The notes: generated by a model not told the origin, from the sequence alone. DNA of 64,000 nucleotides from BACL27 sp947488385 (GCA_964203655.1 CAXNMJ010000001.1:372001-436000), one strand, 5' to 3'; counted from the first letter of the stretch, positions 17,583-26,314 are shown. Translations and numbers: made by a program.

Positions 17583-18103
17583 GCAATCGCATGATTCTTG
17601 ATCCGACCAGTGAAAAAAAGTTCACGTCACGCGAATTGCTTGCAAGACCAACTGGGCTTTCGGGCCAGACGATTGGGCTACTTGATATTTCAAAGGCTCG
17701 TGGCGATATTTTTCTGAATCAACTCGAATCGCGACTCACAGCGGCTGGCGCCAAGGTTTTGCGCTTTCGCAAGCCGACTTTCACCAAGCCAGCCCCCGTC
17801 GATCTGCGCCACGAAATCGCCACCAAGTGCACGCTGGTAATCGAAGCTCTCGCCGATTGAGGCAGTTGTACGTCGTGCAGTGTGCACGACATAGCCGATC
17901 TTGAAACTCGCGGTGTGCCGGCGATGTTCATCGCCTCTGATGCGTTTGTAGTTGCCGCCGATTCGCAATCGAAAGCTCTCGGGTTTCCAAGTTTGCAGCG
18001 CGTCTTTGTGCCACATCCGATTCAAGATCGCACAGACGATGAAATGAGCGCGCTTGCCGATTCGGCTTACGACTCAATCGTCGCAGCAATTACAAAAAAC
18101 TAG
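17579..18103 (+). CDS. UGSC-family selenoprotein (in-frame TGA = selenocysteine)
   Basis: One reading frame of 174 residues interrupted only by TGA at 17858-17860, which falls at residue 94 inside the motif U-G-S-C-T-S-C. The protein is continuous on both sides: LDISKARGDIFLNQLE and PAPVDLRHEIA before it, SVHDIADLETRGVP and VFVPHPIQDRTDDEM after it. The UGSC family was described from marine metagenomes as a selenoprotein family with Sec or Cys at this place, and the flanking residues here match what I recall of it. A perfect hairpin follows the TGA at SECIS distance (17872-17890). The ATG overlaps the upstream stop as ATGA. The reaction is unknown; a thiol/selenol redox role is likely. Expression needs SelA, SelB, SelC and SelD, none of which is in this window. 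Confidence 0.92.
17872..17890 (+). promoter_or_regulatory. Bacterial SECIS-like hairpin
   Basis: Stem GTCGTGCA pairs perfectly with TGCACGAC around a GTG loop (17880-17882). The loop begins 19 bases after the TGA and its first base is G, both within the known bacterial SECIS rule. Two further pairs form outside a C-A mismatch (17869-17870 with 17892-17893). It would be bound by SelB to insert selenocysteine. Confidence 0.8.
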
Positions 18104-18113
18104 AGCTTTAGAA

Positions 18114-18626
18114 CTATTCCCAAGCGTCTTCGGCGTTGTATGGCCGCGCACGAGTCGGAGCGCTATCACGCTTCCAGACCAAAACACGTCGACGGAAATA
18201 ACAAACTTCTTTACCCGCCTGATTGAAACCTTTACTCTCGACAGTCACAACTCCGCGATCTGGTTTTGACGACGACGGTTTAACTTCAAGCACGCGTGTC
18301 TCGGCATGAATCGTGTCGCCATGAAAAGTCGGATGCTTGTGTTGAAGCGTTTCAACTTCAAGGTTTGCAATCGCCGACCCACTTACGTCGGGCACACTCA
18401 TGCCAAGAACAAGTGAATAAACCAAATTGCCGACAACGACATTGCGGCCTTGCACGCTTTGTTGGGCAAACCAATCGTTCGTATGTAACGGGTGATGATT
18501 CATCGTGATCATGCAAAACAAATGATCGTCAGCTTCAGTAATCGTTTTGCCTGGCCAATGGCGGTAAACATCGCCGACAACAAAGTCTTCTAAGTATCTT
18601 CCAAATGGTCGCTCGTGAGTTGTCAC
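18114..18626 (-). CDS. MaoC-family dehydratase
   Basis: A 170-residue hot-dog-fold enoyl-CoA hydratase. The catalytic region ITEADDHLFCMITMNHHPLHTN carries the conserved Asp and His of R-specific hydratases. It lies near methylsuccinyl-CoA dehydrogenase and a CitE-type lyase, which suggests that it hydrates mesaconyl-CoA or a similar branched enoyl-CoA; the length is that of the short single-domain actinobacterial version. GTG start at 18626. Convergent with the selenoprotein gene. Confidence 0.85.
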   Translation of the reverse strand: MTTHERPFGRYLEDFVVGDVYRHWPGKTITEADDHLFCMITMNHHPLHTNDWFAQQSVQGRNVVVGNLVYSLVLGMSVPDVSGSAIANLEVETLQHKHPTFHGDTIHAETRVLEVKPSSSKPDRGVVTVESKGFNQAGKEVCYFRRRVLVWKRDSAPTRARPYNAEDAWE

Positions 18627-18636
18627 GATCTACACG

Positions 18637-19866
18637 CTAATTGCTGCGCCGACGATCTTCACGCGACTCTTTAATTACGGGCAACTCATCGGTATCGGCA
18701 AGGCCGTAACGCGGGTCGTATTTTGGCAACGGAATTTCTCGTGTGCGGTCGGTGGTCGCGTTTCGCTCAGCCCACTCGTAACGACTCGTGCGTGTCTTGT
18801 TGCCAGCAACCGCATACCGCTGCAACGACTTCAGCTCGCCAGCTTGCTGCAACGCGTAGCGACCAAAACGCAACGACACGTAACACACGCCACCCACCAA
18901 CATTGGCAACCAAAATTGAACAAGTCGATAACTCAAAACGCTCACTGTTGCCGTTGTCGTGGTTAGACCAAAACCAACAAGCGATGGAATATAAATGCCC
19001 TCCACAATTCCAAGTCCACCGGGCGTGATCGGTATCGAAGCAAATATATTTGCCAAACAAAATGAAACTACGAGTCCGACGATGTCAACAGAGCCTCCGA
19101 ATGCGCGAATGAAAACAAACAAAGCGGCAATATCTAAAAACCAATTGAGCAGCGACCAAGACAAAACCTTGCGCAACAAACCTGGTTCGTTAGCCAACCC
19201 GCGTAAACGCTCGCCCAGATGCACGGCAACTTCGCCGGCTTTGTCTTGATCAAATCTCATTTTCCGCGCAAACCAACGCGTCACACGCTCGGCACGGCCT
19301 TCATGATCCACCAATCCGAGAACAACTCCGCCGGCAAGCAACATCACAATCACACCGAAGATCGCTGCAGTTCCGTAAAACGCGTTTACTCCGCGACCCG
19401 GAATCGAAACAATCAATGCAACCCAAAGAATTAAATTCAACACCACGGCCGAGCCCACCCCAGCAGTGGCGAGTGCGAAGCCTGCGTCACGACCATTAGC
19501 CCCCGCAAGGGTCATCAATCGAAAACCAAGAGCATTACTCGCAGCCGAACCGCCTGGCACCAAACTTCCAAGCGAACGCGTCGATAACTGAATCCGAAAC
19601 AGTGTGAAAATTCTCACTTTGTCCGAATCTTGGCCTAAAGCCACGTGAGTCAGCATCGAATAACAGAGCAACGCTGCAAACTCGAGCGCGATTCCCAAAA
19701 ACAGCCACGAGGGTTCAACTTCCCCCAATTTGCTTAAAGCATCGCCAAATCCGGGCACGATCGGCAAGATAAATAGCCAAAAGACCAAGAGAAAGATCGG
19801 CCACTTCGCCCATCTGAAAGTGGCAAGCAACCCAGTCGACCTGCGTGCCTTAGGGGCGCCGTTCAT
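18637..19866 (-). CDS. Flippase-like (LPG synthase TM region) membrane protein
   Basis: A 409-residue integral membrane protein with about eight helices of the UPF0104/AglD-like lysylphosphatidylglycerol synthase transmembrane family. Typical traits are SLGSLVPGGSAASNALGFRLM, the FASIPITPGGLGIVEG loop and the last helices. The C-terminal 65 residues are hydrophilic and charged. Members move or build lipid-linked compounds; the substrate is unknown. ATG at 19866, divergent from mcd with an inverted repeat between them. Ends 10 bases upstream of the MaoC gene on the same strand. Confidence 0.85.
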   Translation of the reverse strand: MNGAPKARRSTGLLATFRWAKWPIFLLVFWLFILPIVPGFGDALSKLGEVEPSWLFLGIALEFAALLCYSMLTHVALGQDSDKVRIFTLFRIQLSTRSLGSLVPGGSAASNALGFRLMTLAGANGRDAGFALATAGVGSAVVLNLILWVALIVSIPGRGVNAFYGTAAIFGVIVMLLAGGVVLGLVDHEGRAERVTRWFARKMRFDQDKAGEVAVHLGERLRGLANEPGLLRKVLSWSLLNWFLDIAALFVFIRAFGGSVDIVGLVVSFCLANIFASIPITPGGLGIVEGIYIPSLVGFGLTTTTATVSVLSYRLVQFWLPMLVGGVCYVSLRFGRYALQQAGELKSLQRYAVAGNKTRTSRYEWAERNATTDRTREIPLPKYDPRYGLADTDELPVIKESREDRRRSN

Positions 19867-19879
19867 CTGCCTATATTAC

Positions 19880-19904
19880 GACCTGATAACAACAATTTCA
19901 GGTC
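19880..19904. promoter_or_regulatory. Inverted repeat in divergent intergenic region, candidate operator
   Basis: GACCTGA and TCAGGTC are perfect inverted arms separated by 11 bases, in the 59-base space between the flippase-like gene and mcd. The position would suit a dimeric repressor controlling one or both genes. No matching regulator is adjacent. Confidence 0.45.
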
Positions 19905-19925
19905 ATCTATGTAGCGTTTACAGTC

Positions 19926-21569
19926 ATGGCTAATTCTCCAACTGCGATAAGTGTTGACAATACATCGGCTGCTAGCGACTTGGTTGTCGCTGCGCGAACT
20001 ATTGAACTCGCAAGTGCGATTGTTGGCAAAGGTGTTCGCACTCTCGCCGCAACTGGCGGCCCCGACAAACAACAAGTGCTGGCCTACGACCTTGCTCACG
20101 CTGGCGCCGCAGTTGAAACAGCGCGCTCAATGCTCGACTACGGCGGCAAAGGCGAACTTGAAGCGACGCTTACGTGTGCATTCGTCGCCGACATGGCCCA
20201 CGATTTGGGCTCACGATTGATTGGTCGCGAGAAACTTTGGGGCGTTGATTCATCCACACTTAACGAGACACGCGACTTCGTACAAAAATATTTGGATCCA
20301 GAATTTTTAGCATCACTCGCCGCCAAACCAGGCCCACGCCATCTTGAGAGCGACTATGAGATGGTGCAGGACACTTTTAGAAGTTTCGCCAACAAAGTGA
20401 TCGCTCCGCACGCAGAACATGTTCATCGCGAAAATCTTGATGTTCCCGAAGAAATTATTTCTGGTCTTGCCGAGATCGGCGCGTTTGGTTTGTCAATTCC
20501 AAGTGAATACGGCGGCTTCAGCGAAGGCGGTGACGGCGAATATATGGCAAGTTGCATCGCCACCGAAGAACTCTCACGAGCGTCACTTGGCATCGGCGGT
20601 TCATTGATCACTCGTCCAGAGATCCTCACGCGTGCGTTGGTCAAAGGTGGCACCGAGGCACAGAAACACGAATGGCTGCCAAAACTTTCAACAGCAGAAG
20701 TGATGGTTGCGGTTGCCGTGACTGAACCTGACTACGGCAGTGACGTTGCTTCAATCAAAACGACTGCTGTTGCTGCTCAACAAGACGGCAAAGACGGTTA
20801 CGTGATCAATGGCGTAAAAACATGGTGCACATTTGCGGCACGAGCCAACGTCTTGATGCTTCTCGCCCGCACCGACCCAGATCGAACAAAAGCCCACAAA
20901 GGATTAAGCGTGCTGATCGTGCCCAAGCCTCTTGGCGATGCGCACGGTTTCGTTTTCAATCAGCCAGCCGGCGGCCGCATGGAAGGTCGCCCAATCGACA
21001 CGATTGGTTATCGCGGCATGCATTCATACGAAATTGCAATTGAAAACTGGTGGGTACCAGCCGATCACTTAATCGGCGAAACCTCAGGGCTTGGCAAAGG
21101 TTTCTACTTCCAAATGGAAGGCTTCGAAAACGGTCGACTGCAAACTGCAGCCCGAGCCGTCGGCGTAATGCAAGCCGCATATGAAGCGGCCTGCGACTAT
21201 GCACAGAACCGAAAAACTTTCGGCAAAAATATCGGCGAATATCAAATCATCCAAGCAAAACTTGGACGTATGGCGGTCGTCATTCAGGGTGCTCGCCAGT
21301 TCAGTTACGCAGTTGCCAAACTCATGGGCAAAGGCGAAGGCGCAATGGAAGCAAGCATGGTCAAGGCTTATGTTTGCAAAGCAGCCGAGTGGGTCACACG
21401 TGAAGCAATGCAAATTCACGGCGGTTACGGCTATGCCGAAGAATATTCAGTCAGCCGACTTTATGTCGATGCACGTGTGCTCAGTATTTTTGAGGGCGCC
21501 GACGAAACTTTGTGCCTGAAAGTTATCGCACGACGAATGGTCGAAACTGCAACTGCTAATTCGAATTAG
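19926..21569 (+). CDS. mcd: Acyl-CoA dehydrogenase, probably methylsuccinyl-CoA dehydrogenase
   Basis: A 547-residue flavoprotein. Residues 1-135 are an extra helical domain before the acyl-CoA dehydrogenase core, which begins at YEMVQDTFRSFANK; this long N-terminus is characteristic of (2S)-methylsuccinyl-CoA dehydrogenase of the ethylmalonyl-CoA pathway. The core shows AVAVTEPDYGSD, the FAD/substrate loop INGVKTWCTFAARA and the C-terminal QIHGGYGYAEEYSVSRLYVDAR. It oxidises methylsuccinyl-CoA to mesaconyl-CoA. Nearby MaoC hydratase and CitE-type lyase genes catalyse the next two kinds of step. No crotonyl-CoA carboxylase/reductase or mutase is in the window. Confidence 0.85.
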   Translation: MANSPTAISVDNTSAASDLVVAARTIELASAIVGKGVRTLAATGGPDKQQVLAYDLAHAGAAVETARSMLDYGGKGELEATLTCAFVADMAHDLGSRLIGREKLWGVDSSTLNETRDFVQKYLDPEFLASLAAKPGPRHLESDYEMVQDTFRSFANKVIAPHAEHVHRENLDVPEEIISGLAEIGAFGLSIPSEYGGFSEGGDGEYMASCIATEELSRASLGIGGSLITRPEILTRALVKGGTEAQKHEWLPKLSTAEVMVAVAVTEPDYGSDVASIKTTAVAAQQDGKDGYVINGVKTWCTFAARANVLMLLARTDPDRTKAHKGLSVLIVPKPLGDAHGFVFNQPAGGRMEGRPIDTIGYRGMHSYEIAIENWWVPADHLIGETSGLGKGFYFQMEGFENGRLQTAARAVGVMQAAYEAACDYAQNRKTFGKNIGEYQIIQAKLGRMAVVIQGARQFSYAVAKLMGKGEGAMEASMVKAYVCKAAEWVTREAMQIHGGYGYAEEYSVSRLYVDARVLSIFEGADETLCLKVIARRMVETATANSN

Positions 21570-22306
21570 CTGACGAACTGCACCAAGTCGTGCAAACTTT
21601 CGATTCGCTCACAGTCGGCGTTCAAATGAAATTTATACGGATCTAGCAACAGCGGGCTCAGGCCGGCGTTTCGCGCACCACCCACATCGTTGATATACGA
21701 GTCGCCGATGTATGCAATTCGCTCGCGGGGCACGTTCATAACTCGAATCGCTTCATCAAAAATTTGTGGCTCTGGCTTTGCGACGCCCACAACATGTGAG
21801 TCGGTCACGATCAAAACCGGCACACCTGCGCCATCACCGACTTGACAAACATTCTCATTGGCCAATGTCTGCTCAATCTGTCCACTTGCGTTTGAGACGA
21901 TTCCGATTCGCACGCCGAGCATGTGCAACCGCCACAAACCGGCCACCGATTCATGCAACGGAAACCGCCACAAAAACGCCGAAAAGACTTTCAGCAATGC
22001 TTCGGCGGCCTCGACGACTTTTTTCTCGGGCACACCAGCTTCACGCGCATATGCCTGGCGATATGAGCTCCACGAAATTCGCTCAATTGAACTTGCCGAT
22101 TGTGTGGCAGTCGCCTCGTCAATCGCAGCCATTCCTGCATAGTGACACCGCACAAGCGTGCCCAGACTCGTCGTTCCACCAAATGGTTCAAGCACCATTC
22201 CCGTTGTCAACGGGTCTGGCACCACGAACACACCACCTGCATCAAACAGCAGGGCATCAAAACGCTTCGTCAAATTATTTGCTGCGCTTGAGGCCGGCTC
22301 GACCAC
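21566..22306 (-). CDS. HAD-superfamily hydrolase
   Basis: A 246-residue HAD phosphatase of the REG-2/YjjG-like group. Motif I is FDAGGVF, where the usual first DxD is reduced to a single Asp in LLFDAGG, motif II is the Ser in IVSNASG, and motif IV is YIGDSYINDVGGARNAG with KPEPQIF before it. Substrate unknown. The GTG at 22306 overlaps the CitE gene by 32 bases; a TTG at 22273, just past the CitE stop, is a possible alternative. Convergent with mcd. Confidence 0.82.
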   Translation of the reverse strand: MVEPASSAANNLTKRFDALLFDAGGVFVVPDPLTTGMVLEPFGGTTSLGTLVRCHYAGMAAIDEATATQSASSIERISWSSYRQAYAREAGVPEKKVVEAAEALLKVFSAFLWRFPLHESVAGLWRLHMLGVRIGIVSNASGQIEQTLANENVCQVGDGAGVPVLIVTDSHVVGVAKPEPQIFDEAIRVMNVPRERIAYIGDSYINDVGGARNAGLSPLLLDPYKFHLNADCERIESLHDLVQFVS

Positions 22307-23210
22307 CGCGCGAAATAAATTTCAAAGCCATCTTGCGACTTGCCTCGTCGATCATCTCGTCACCAAACATCACTGCGCCTTTTCCTTCACCTTCTGTGGC
22401 GGTCGAATAGGCGTCCAAAATTGCCCATGCTCGATCAAACTGTTCTTGCGTCGGAGAAAACACCTCATTCAAAATTGCAACTTGATCTGGGTGTAATGCC
22501 CACTTGCCGTCATAGCCCAGCGTGCGGGTGCGCTGACAGTAGTTTCTGAAACCGTCTGAGTCACGTATATATAGGTACGGTCCGTCAATAACTTGCAGCC
22601 CATTGGCACGACCAGCCATCAAGATTTTTGAAAACACATAATGAAAGTGGTCGCCCGGATAATCGGCAATCTGCACGCCACCAGTCAAAACCGGCATCTC
22701 CATGCTCGCTGCGAAATCTGCCGGACCAAAAATAATTGTCTCTAGTCGCGGGCTTGCTGCGCAAATTTCTTCGACGTTAATCAGTCCGCGGGCGGTCTCG
22801 ATCTGTGCTTCTATACCGATATGTCCGACTGGTAAACCGTTTGCGATTTCAACTTGGCGCAACAGCAAATCTGTCGCCACGATCTGGGCGGCAGTTTCAA
22901 CTTTTGGCAACATAATTTCATCGAGACGGGCACCTGCGCCACCGACTACTTCGATGATGTCGAATGCCGTCCACTTCGTGCTCCAGTCGTTGACACGAAC
23001 ACAAAGAACTTTGTCGCCCCAATCTTGCGTACGAATTGCATTTGCAACCCGGGCTCGCGAAGACTCTTTTTCTTTTGGCGCGACTGCATCTTCGAGATCT
23101 AAGAACACCATGTCGGCCGGAATACCAGGCCCCTTGCCCATCATTTTTTCTGATGAACCAGGAATCGAAAGACAACTGCGGCGGGGTAAATCTCGTGAGC
23201 GTGCGGACAT
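22275..23210 (-). CDS. CitE-like CoA-ester lyase (malyl-CoA lyase type)
   Basis: A 311-residue TIM-barrel lyase of the HpcH/HpaI/CitE family. CLSIPGSSEKMM is the CoA-phosphate loop, FLDLEDAVAPKEKE holds the metal-binding Glu/Asp, and GIEAQIETARGLINVEEI and GPADFAASM are the next family motifs. In this setting the best guess is malyl-CoA / beta-methylmalyl-CoA lyase of the ethylmalonyl-CoA pathway, which makes glyoxylate plus acyl-CoA. ATG start at 23210. Follows the eIF2B-like gene by about 50 bases and leads into the HAD gene. Confidence 0.85.
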   Translation of the reverse strand: MSARSRDLPRRSCLSIPGSSEKMMGKGPGIPADMVFLDLEDAVAPKEKESSRARVANAIRTQDWGDKVLCVRVNDWSTKWTAFDIIEVVGGAGARLDEIMLPKVETAAQIVATDLLLRQVEIANGLPVGHIGIEAQIETARGLINVEEICAASPRLETIIFGPADFAASMEMPVLTGGVQIADYPGDHFHYVFSKILMAGRANGLQVIDGPYLYIRDSDGFRNYCQRTRTLGYDGKWALHPDQVAILNEVFSPTQEQFDRAWAILDAYSTATEGEGKGAVMFGDEMIDEASRKMALKFISRGGRAGLKRSK

Positions 23211-23261
23211 GTACTAAATCCTACATCGCACGTGATTACGACGACGAAGTCGCACGCACGA

Positions 23262-24095
23262 TTACATCGCGCTGTGTTTCAACAGCTCGGTTGCGGGTGG
23301 ACATTCGGGTAAAAACGGCGAGGTCAAATCGTCGCTAATTCCAAGTGGCGAGATTACGCGCGAGAATAAACTCGCCGGCACAACATCCACCAAACTCTCG
23401 AACTTGCGATCATCTCGATCATCATGATCGTCGCTAGTTACAACACCTAAAACCTGGCTCGTCATACCTTCCCACAACACAGTCGGTAATCGTGTGCCCC
23501 GGGCCGTCACAAGCCAAACGGGTTTTTGTTCGCAATACCCAAGTGCCGCTACCCCGTGACTGCCCGCACTACACAAGACCTCACTCGAACCAGTTGCCAG
23601 TGCCTCAACGATTACATAGTCGCATTCAGCAATCACTCGCGAAAGGTTTTCAAATTGCACCAAAGTTGCATTCACATCCATTGACAACAAACGGTCAACC
23701 GCGGCATCGCCATCTCCGTTGCTCTCGACAACAAAAATCTTTAAATCACTTCGCGTTGCCAGCGCGTGCAAAATTGATGTGGGCCAACCAACAACGCAAA
23801 CTTTTGCATCTTGTGGCACGGCATCGCGCAAATTTTTTATTGTTGCGTCGCTTCGAATCTCTTCTTCACATTTTTGAATTGCCTCAAACGGGTCGGCTGC
23901 GTTAATCGTGTGACTGCACAACCACCACAGCGGCCCCACAGTTGGGTGGCTTTGCACGATTCGTCGCACAGCCAAAACGATTCCGGCTGGCTCGTGACTC
24001 AGGCCACTGAGCGCCGCCGCGGTCTCGCGCACCAGCGAAACAGGGTCTGCCCCACGTGCCCGCGCCACATATCTCAAATGCTCAATCGGGTGCAT
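23262..24095 (-). CDS. eIF2B/MtnA-like sugar-phosphate-isomerase-fold protein
   Basis: A 277-residue protein. The C-terminal half resembles the eIF2B-alpha / methylthioribose-1-phosphate isomerase fold: VCVVGWPTSILHAL, KIFVVESNGDGDAAVDRL and especially DYVIVEALATGSSEVLCSAGSHGVAALG, the site that in relatives reads DALAxGxxGxxNKxGT. The N-terminal half is helical. Not long enough for a typical MtnA. I infer a small-molecule-binding or isomerase role and cannot name the substrate. First gene of the minus-strand run with the CitE-like lyase. Confidence 0.65.
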   Translation of the reverse strand: MHPIEHLRYVARARGADPVSLVRETAAALSGLSHEPAGIVLAVRRIVQSHPTVGPLWWLCSHTINAADPFEAIQKCEEEIRSDATIKNLRDAVPQDAKVCVVGWPTSILHALATRSDLKIFVVESNGDGDAAVDRLLSMDVNATLVQFENLSRVIAECDYVIVEALATGSSEVLCSAGSHGVAALGYCEQKPVWLVTARGTRLPTVLWEGMTSQVLGVVTSDDHDDRDDRKFESLVDVVPASLFSRVISPLGISDDLTSPFLPECPPATELLKHSAM

Positions 24096-24134
24096 TTCCG
24101 AAACGCTACTGCCGACTTGCTACGGTCTTTGCTG

Positions 24135-24623
24135 ATGATTATTTCACCTTCTCTAGATACGCAGATTCAATCCCTGAAGGGCGATGCTCGCCCACTTGAA
24201 GAATGGTTGACTACTTTCCACTTAGCGACAATCGTGCTCGATCCATTCACGAACGAAAGTGCGTGGATCTTGCCAACCGCAGTTCGCATCTTGCGTCAGT
24301 TCGCTGGTGCATCTGTTCGTACCAACTTTGTAATCACCTCGACACCCGACGAAGCGCGTCAATTCTTGGGGCCATACGCCGATGAGTTTCTCGTGTTTTG
24401 TGATCCTGCTCGAACATTCGTCAAACAACTCTCACTGACAGAAATTCCGGCATTTGTTTATGTGCAGATCAACGGCACGGTTCCAGTGAGCGCGCAAGGA
24501 TGGAATGCCAAAGAATGGAGCAGTGTCGCTGAGCACATCGCCACCGCCGTCTCTTGGCGTAAGCCAATCATTCCAGTTTCGGGAGACCCTGGTTCGTTCA
24601 AAGGTTCCCCCGCACTCGCCTGA
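24135..24623 (+). CDS. Thioredoxin-fold-like hypothetical protein
   Basis: A 162-residue protein from the ATG at 24135. The frame is open upstream but that part is antisense to the previous gene. The order of segments (strand TIVLDPF, helix, strand RTNFVITS, helix, strand EFLVFCDP, helix, LSLTEIPAFVYVQ with a cis-Pro-like IPA) resembles a thioredoxin or peroxiredoxin fold, but no redox CxxC is present. The C-terminus is PVSGDPGSFKGSPALA. Function unknown. The fumarase gene follows after 26 bases. Confidence 0.65.
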   Translation: MIISPSLDTQIQSLKGDARPLEEWLTTFHLATIVLDPFTNESAWILPTAVRILRQFAGASVRTNFVITSTPDEARQFLGPYADEFLVFCDPARTFVKQLSLTEIPAFVYVQINGTVPVSAQGWNAKEWSSVAEHIATAVSWRKPIIPVSGDPGSFKGSPALA

Positions 24624-24649
24624 CTGTGTTTTGTCAATAACCTGTAGTT

Positions 24650-26314
24650 GTGGCAAACAAACAACCTGAGCCATTTGTCAATTCACCATTGCTGCCACTC
24701 GGTCCAGATAAAACCGTTTATCGAAAAATCTCAAGTGACGGCGTCACCCTAGAAAAAACAAGTCTCGGCACATTCGTGCGTGTTGACTCAAGTGCGATCA
24801 CGTTGCTCACCGAGCACGCAATGCGCGACATCGCTCACTTGTTGCGCACCGAACATTTGCAACAACTCGCCGACATCCTCAAAGATCCTCAAGCCAGCGC
24901 CAACGATCGCTTCGTGGCTCTTGACTTGTTGAAAAACGCTGGCATTTCTGCAGGTGGCGTTCTGCCGATGTGTCAAGACACAGGCACGGCAATCGTCAAA
25001 GCATCAAAAGGTCAGCTCGTGTTCACCGGTGGTGGCGACGAAGAGGCAATCGCCAAAGGCATCTACAACACGTATCAGACATCTAACTTGCGATACAGCC
25101 AACTAGCACCAATCTCAATGTTCGAAGAAGTAAACACCAACACCAACTTGCCTGCTGAAATAAAAATCTCAGCAACTGACGGCGACGAGTTCAAATTTCT
25201 TTTTATCGCCAAAGGCGGCGGCTCAGCCAACAAGAGTTATTTGTTTCAAGAGACAAAAGCTTTGCTCAATGAAAAAGTCTTACTGCCGTGGCTGTTTGAC
25301 AAGATGCAAACTCTTGGCACGTCGGCTTGCCCGCCGTATCACCTCGCAGTTGTTATCGGTGGCACATCTGCCGAGTATGCAGTCGAGACAGCAAAACTTG
25401 CCAGCACAAAATACTTAGATTCATTACCGACAAAAGGTTCTCGCACCGGTCACGCTTTTCGCGACATCGATCTCGAAGCCAAAGTTCTCAAACTCGCCCA
25501 ACAAACCGGCATTGGTGCACAATTCGGCGGCAAATATTTCTGTCACGACGTGCGCGTCATTCGCCTGCCGCGACACGGCGCAAGTTGCCCCGTAGCCATG
25601 GCAGTTTCTTGCAGCGCTGATCGCCAAGCACTGGGAAAGATCACAAAAGACGGCATCTTTCTCGAGCAACTCGAACAAGATCCGGCAAGATTCTTGCCCG
25701 AAGTAACGACCGAAGAACTTTCAACAGATGTCGTGAACATCGACTTGAATCGACCGATGAGTGAAATTCGCGCCACGCTTTCGAAATACCCGGTTAAAAC
25801 TCGCATCATGTTGACTGGCCCGATGATCGTCGCTCGAGATCTCGCCCACGCAAAACTCAAAGAGCGCATCGACTCTGGCAAAGGTCTGCCTGACTATCTA
25901 AAGCAATATTGCGTCTATTACGCCGGACCAGCAAAAACTCCAACAGGTTTCGCTTCAGGCTCTTTTGGCCCGACAACTGCTGGTCGCATGGACAGTTACG
26001 TCGAAGAATTTCAGCGTTTGGGTGGCAGTTTGGTGATGCTCGCCAAAGGCAACCGTTCAACTCAAGTGACACAAGCCTGCAAAACTCACGGTGGTTTTTA
26101 TCTGGGATCAATTGGCGGCCCCGCTGCACGTCTCGCGCAAGATTGCATCACCAAAGTTGAAGTACTTGAATACGAAGAACTCGGTATGGAAGCCATCTGG
26201 AAAATTGAAGTCAAAGACTTTCCTGCGTTCATCGTTGTAGATGACAAAGGAAACGACTTTTTCGAGATCGTCAACACGACTGCTCTCGGCACACCAGTTC
26301 AAATTCGCAAATAG
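24650..26314 (+). CDS. Class I fumarate hydratase
   Basis: A 554-residue iron-sulfur fumarase (FumA/FumB type, alpha and beta parts fused). Cys108 in PMCQDTGTA is the first cluster ligand; others lie in TSACPPYHLAVVIGGTSAE and GASCPVAMAVSC. The C-terminal domain begins near MSEIRATLSKYPVKTRIMLTGPM and carries GSFGPTTAGRMDSYVEEFQRLGGS. It interconverts fumarate and malate in the TCA cycle. Oxygen-sensitive type, somewhat unexpected in an aerobic actinobacterium, which often has class II. GTG start at 24650; its stop shares a G with the GTG of the HNH gene. Confidence 0.94.
   Translation: MANKQPEPFVNSPLLPLGPDKTVYRKISSDGVTLEKTSLGTFVRVDSSAITLLTEHAMRDIAHLLRTEHLQQLADILKDPQASANDRFVALDLLKNAGISAGGVLPMCQDTGTAIVKASKGQLVFTGGGDEEAIAKGIYNTYQTSNLRYSQLAPISMFEEVNTNTNLPAEIKISATDGDEFKFLFIAKGGGSANKSYLFQETKALLNEKVLLPWLFDKMQTLGTSACPPYHLAVVIGGTSAEYAVETAKLASTKYLDSLPTKGSRTGHAFRDIDLEAKVLKLAQQTGIGAQFGGKYFCHDVRVIRLPRHGASCPVAMAVSCSADRQALGKITKDGIFLEQLEQDPARFLPEVTTEELSTDVVNIDLNRPMSEIRATLSKYPVKTRIMLTGPMIVARDLAHAKLKERIDSGKGLPDYLKQYCVYYAGPAKTPTGFASGSFGPTTAGRMDSYVEEFQRLGGSLVMLAKGNRSTQVTQACKTHGGFYLGSIGGPAARLAQDCITKVEVLEYEELGMEAIWKIEVKDFPAFIVVDDKGNDFFEIVNTTALGTPVQIRK

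Noticed and set aside
17858..17860. TGA as a true stop or nonsense mutation in the UGSC gene
   Set aside because: Conserved protein continues on both sides in the same frame, the residue lies in the UGSC motif, and a SECIS-like hairpin follows.
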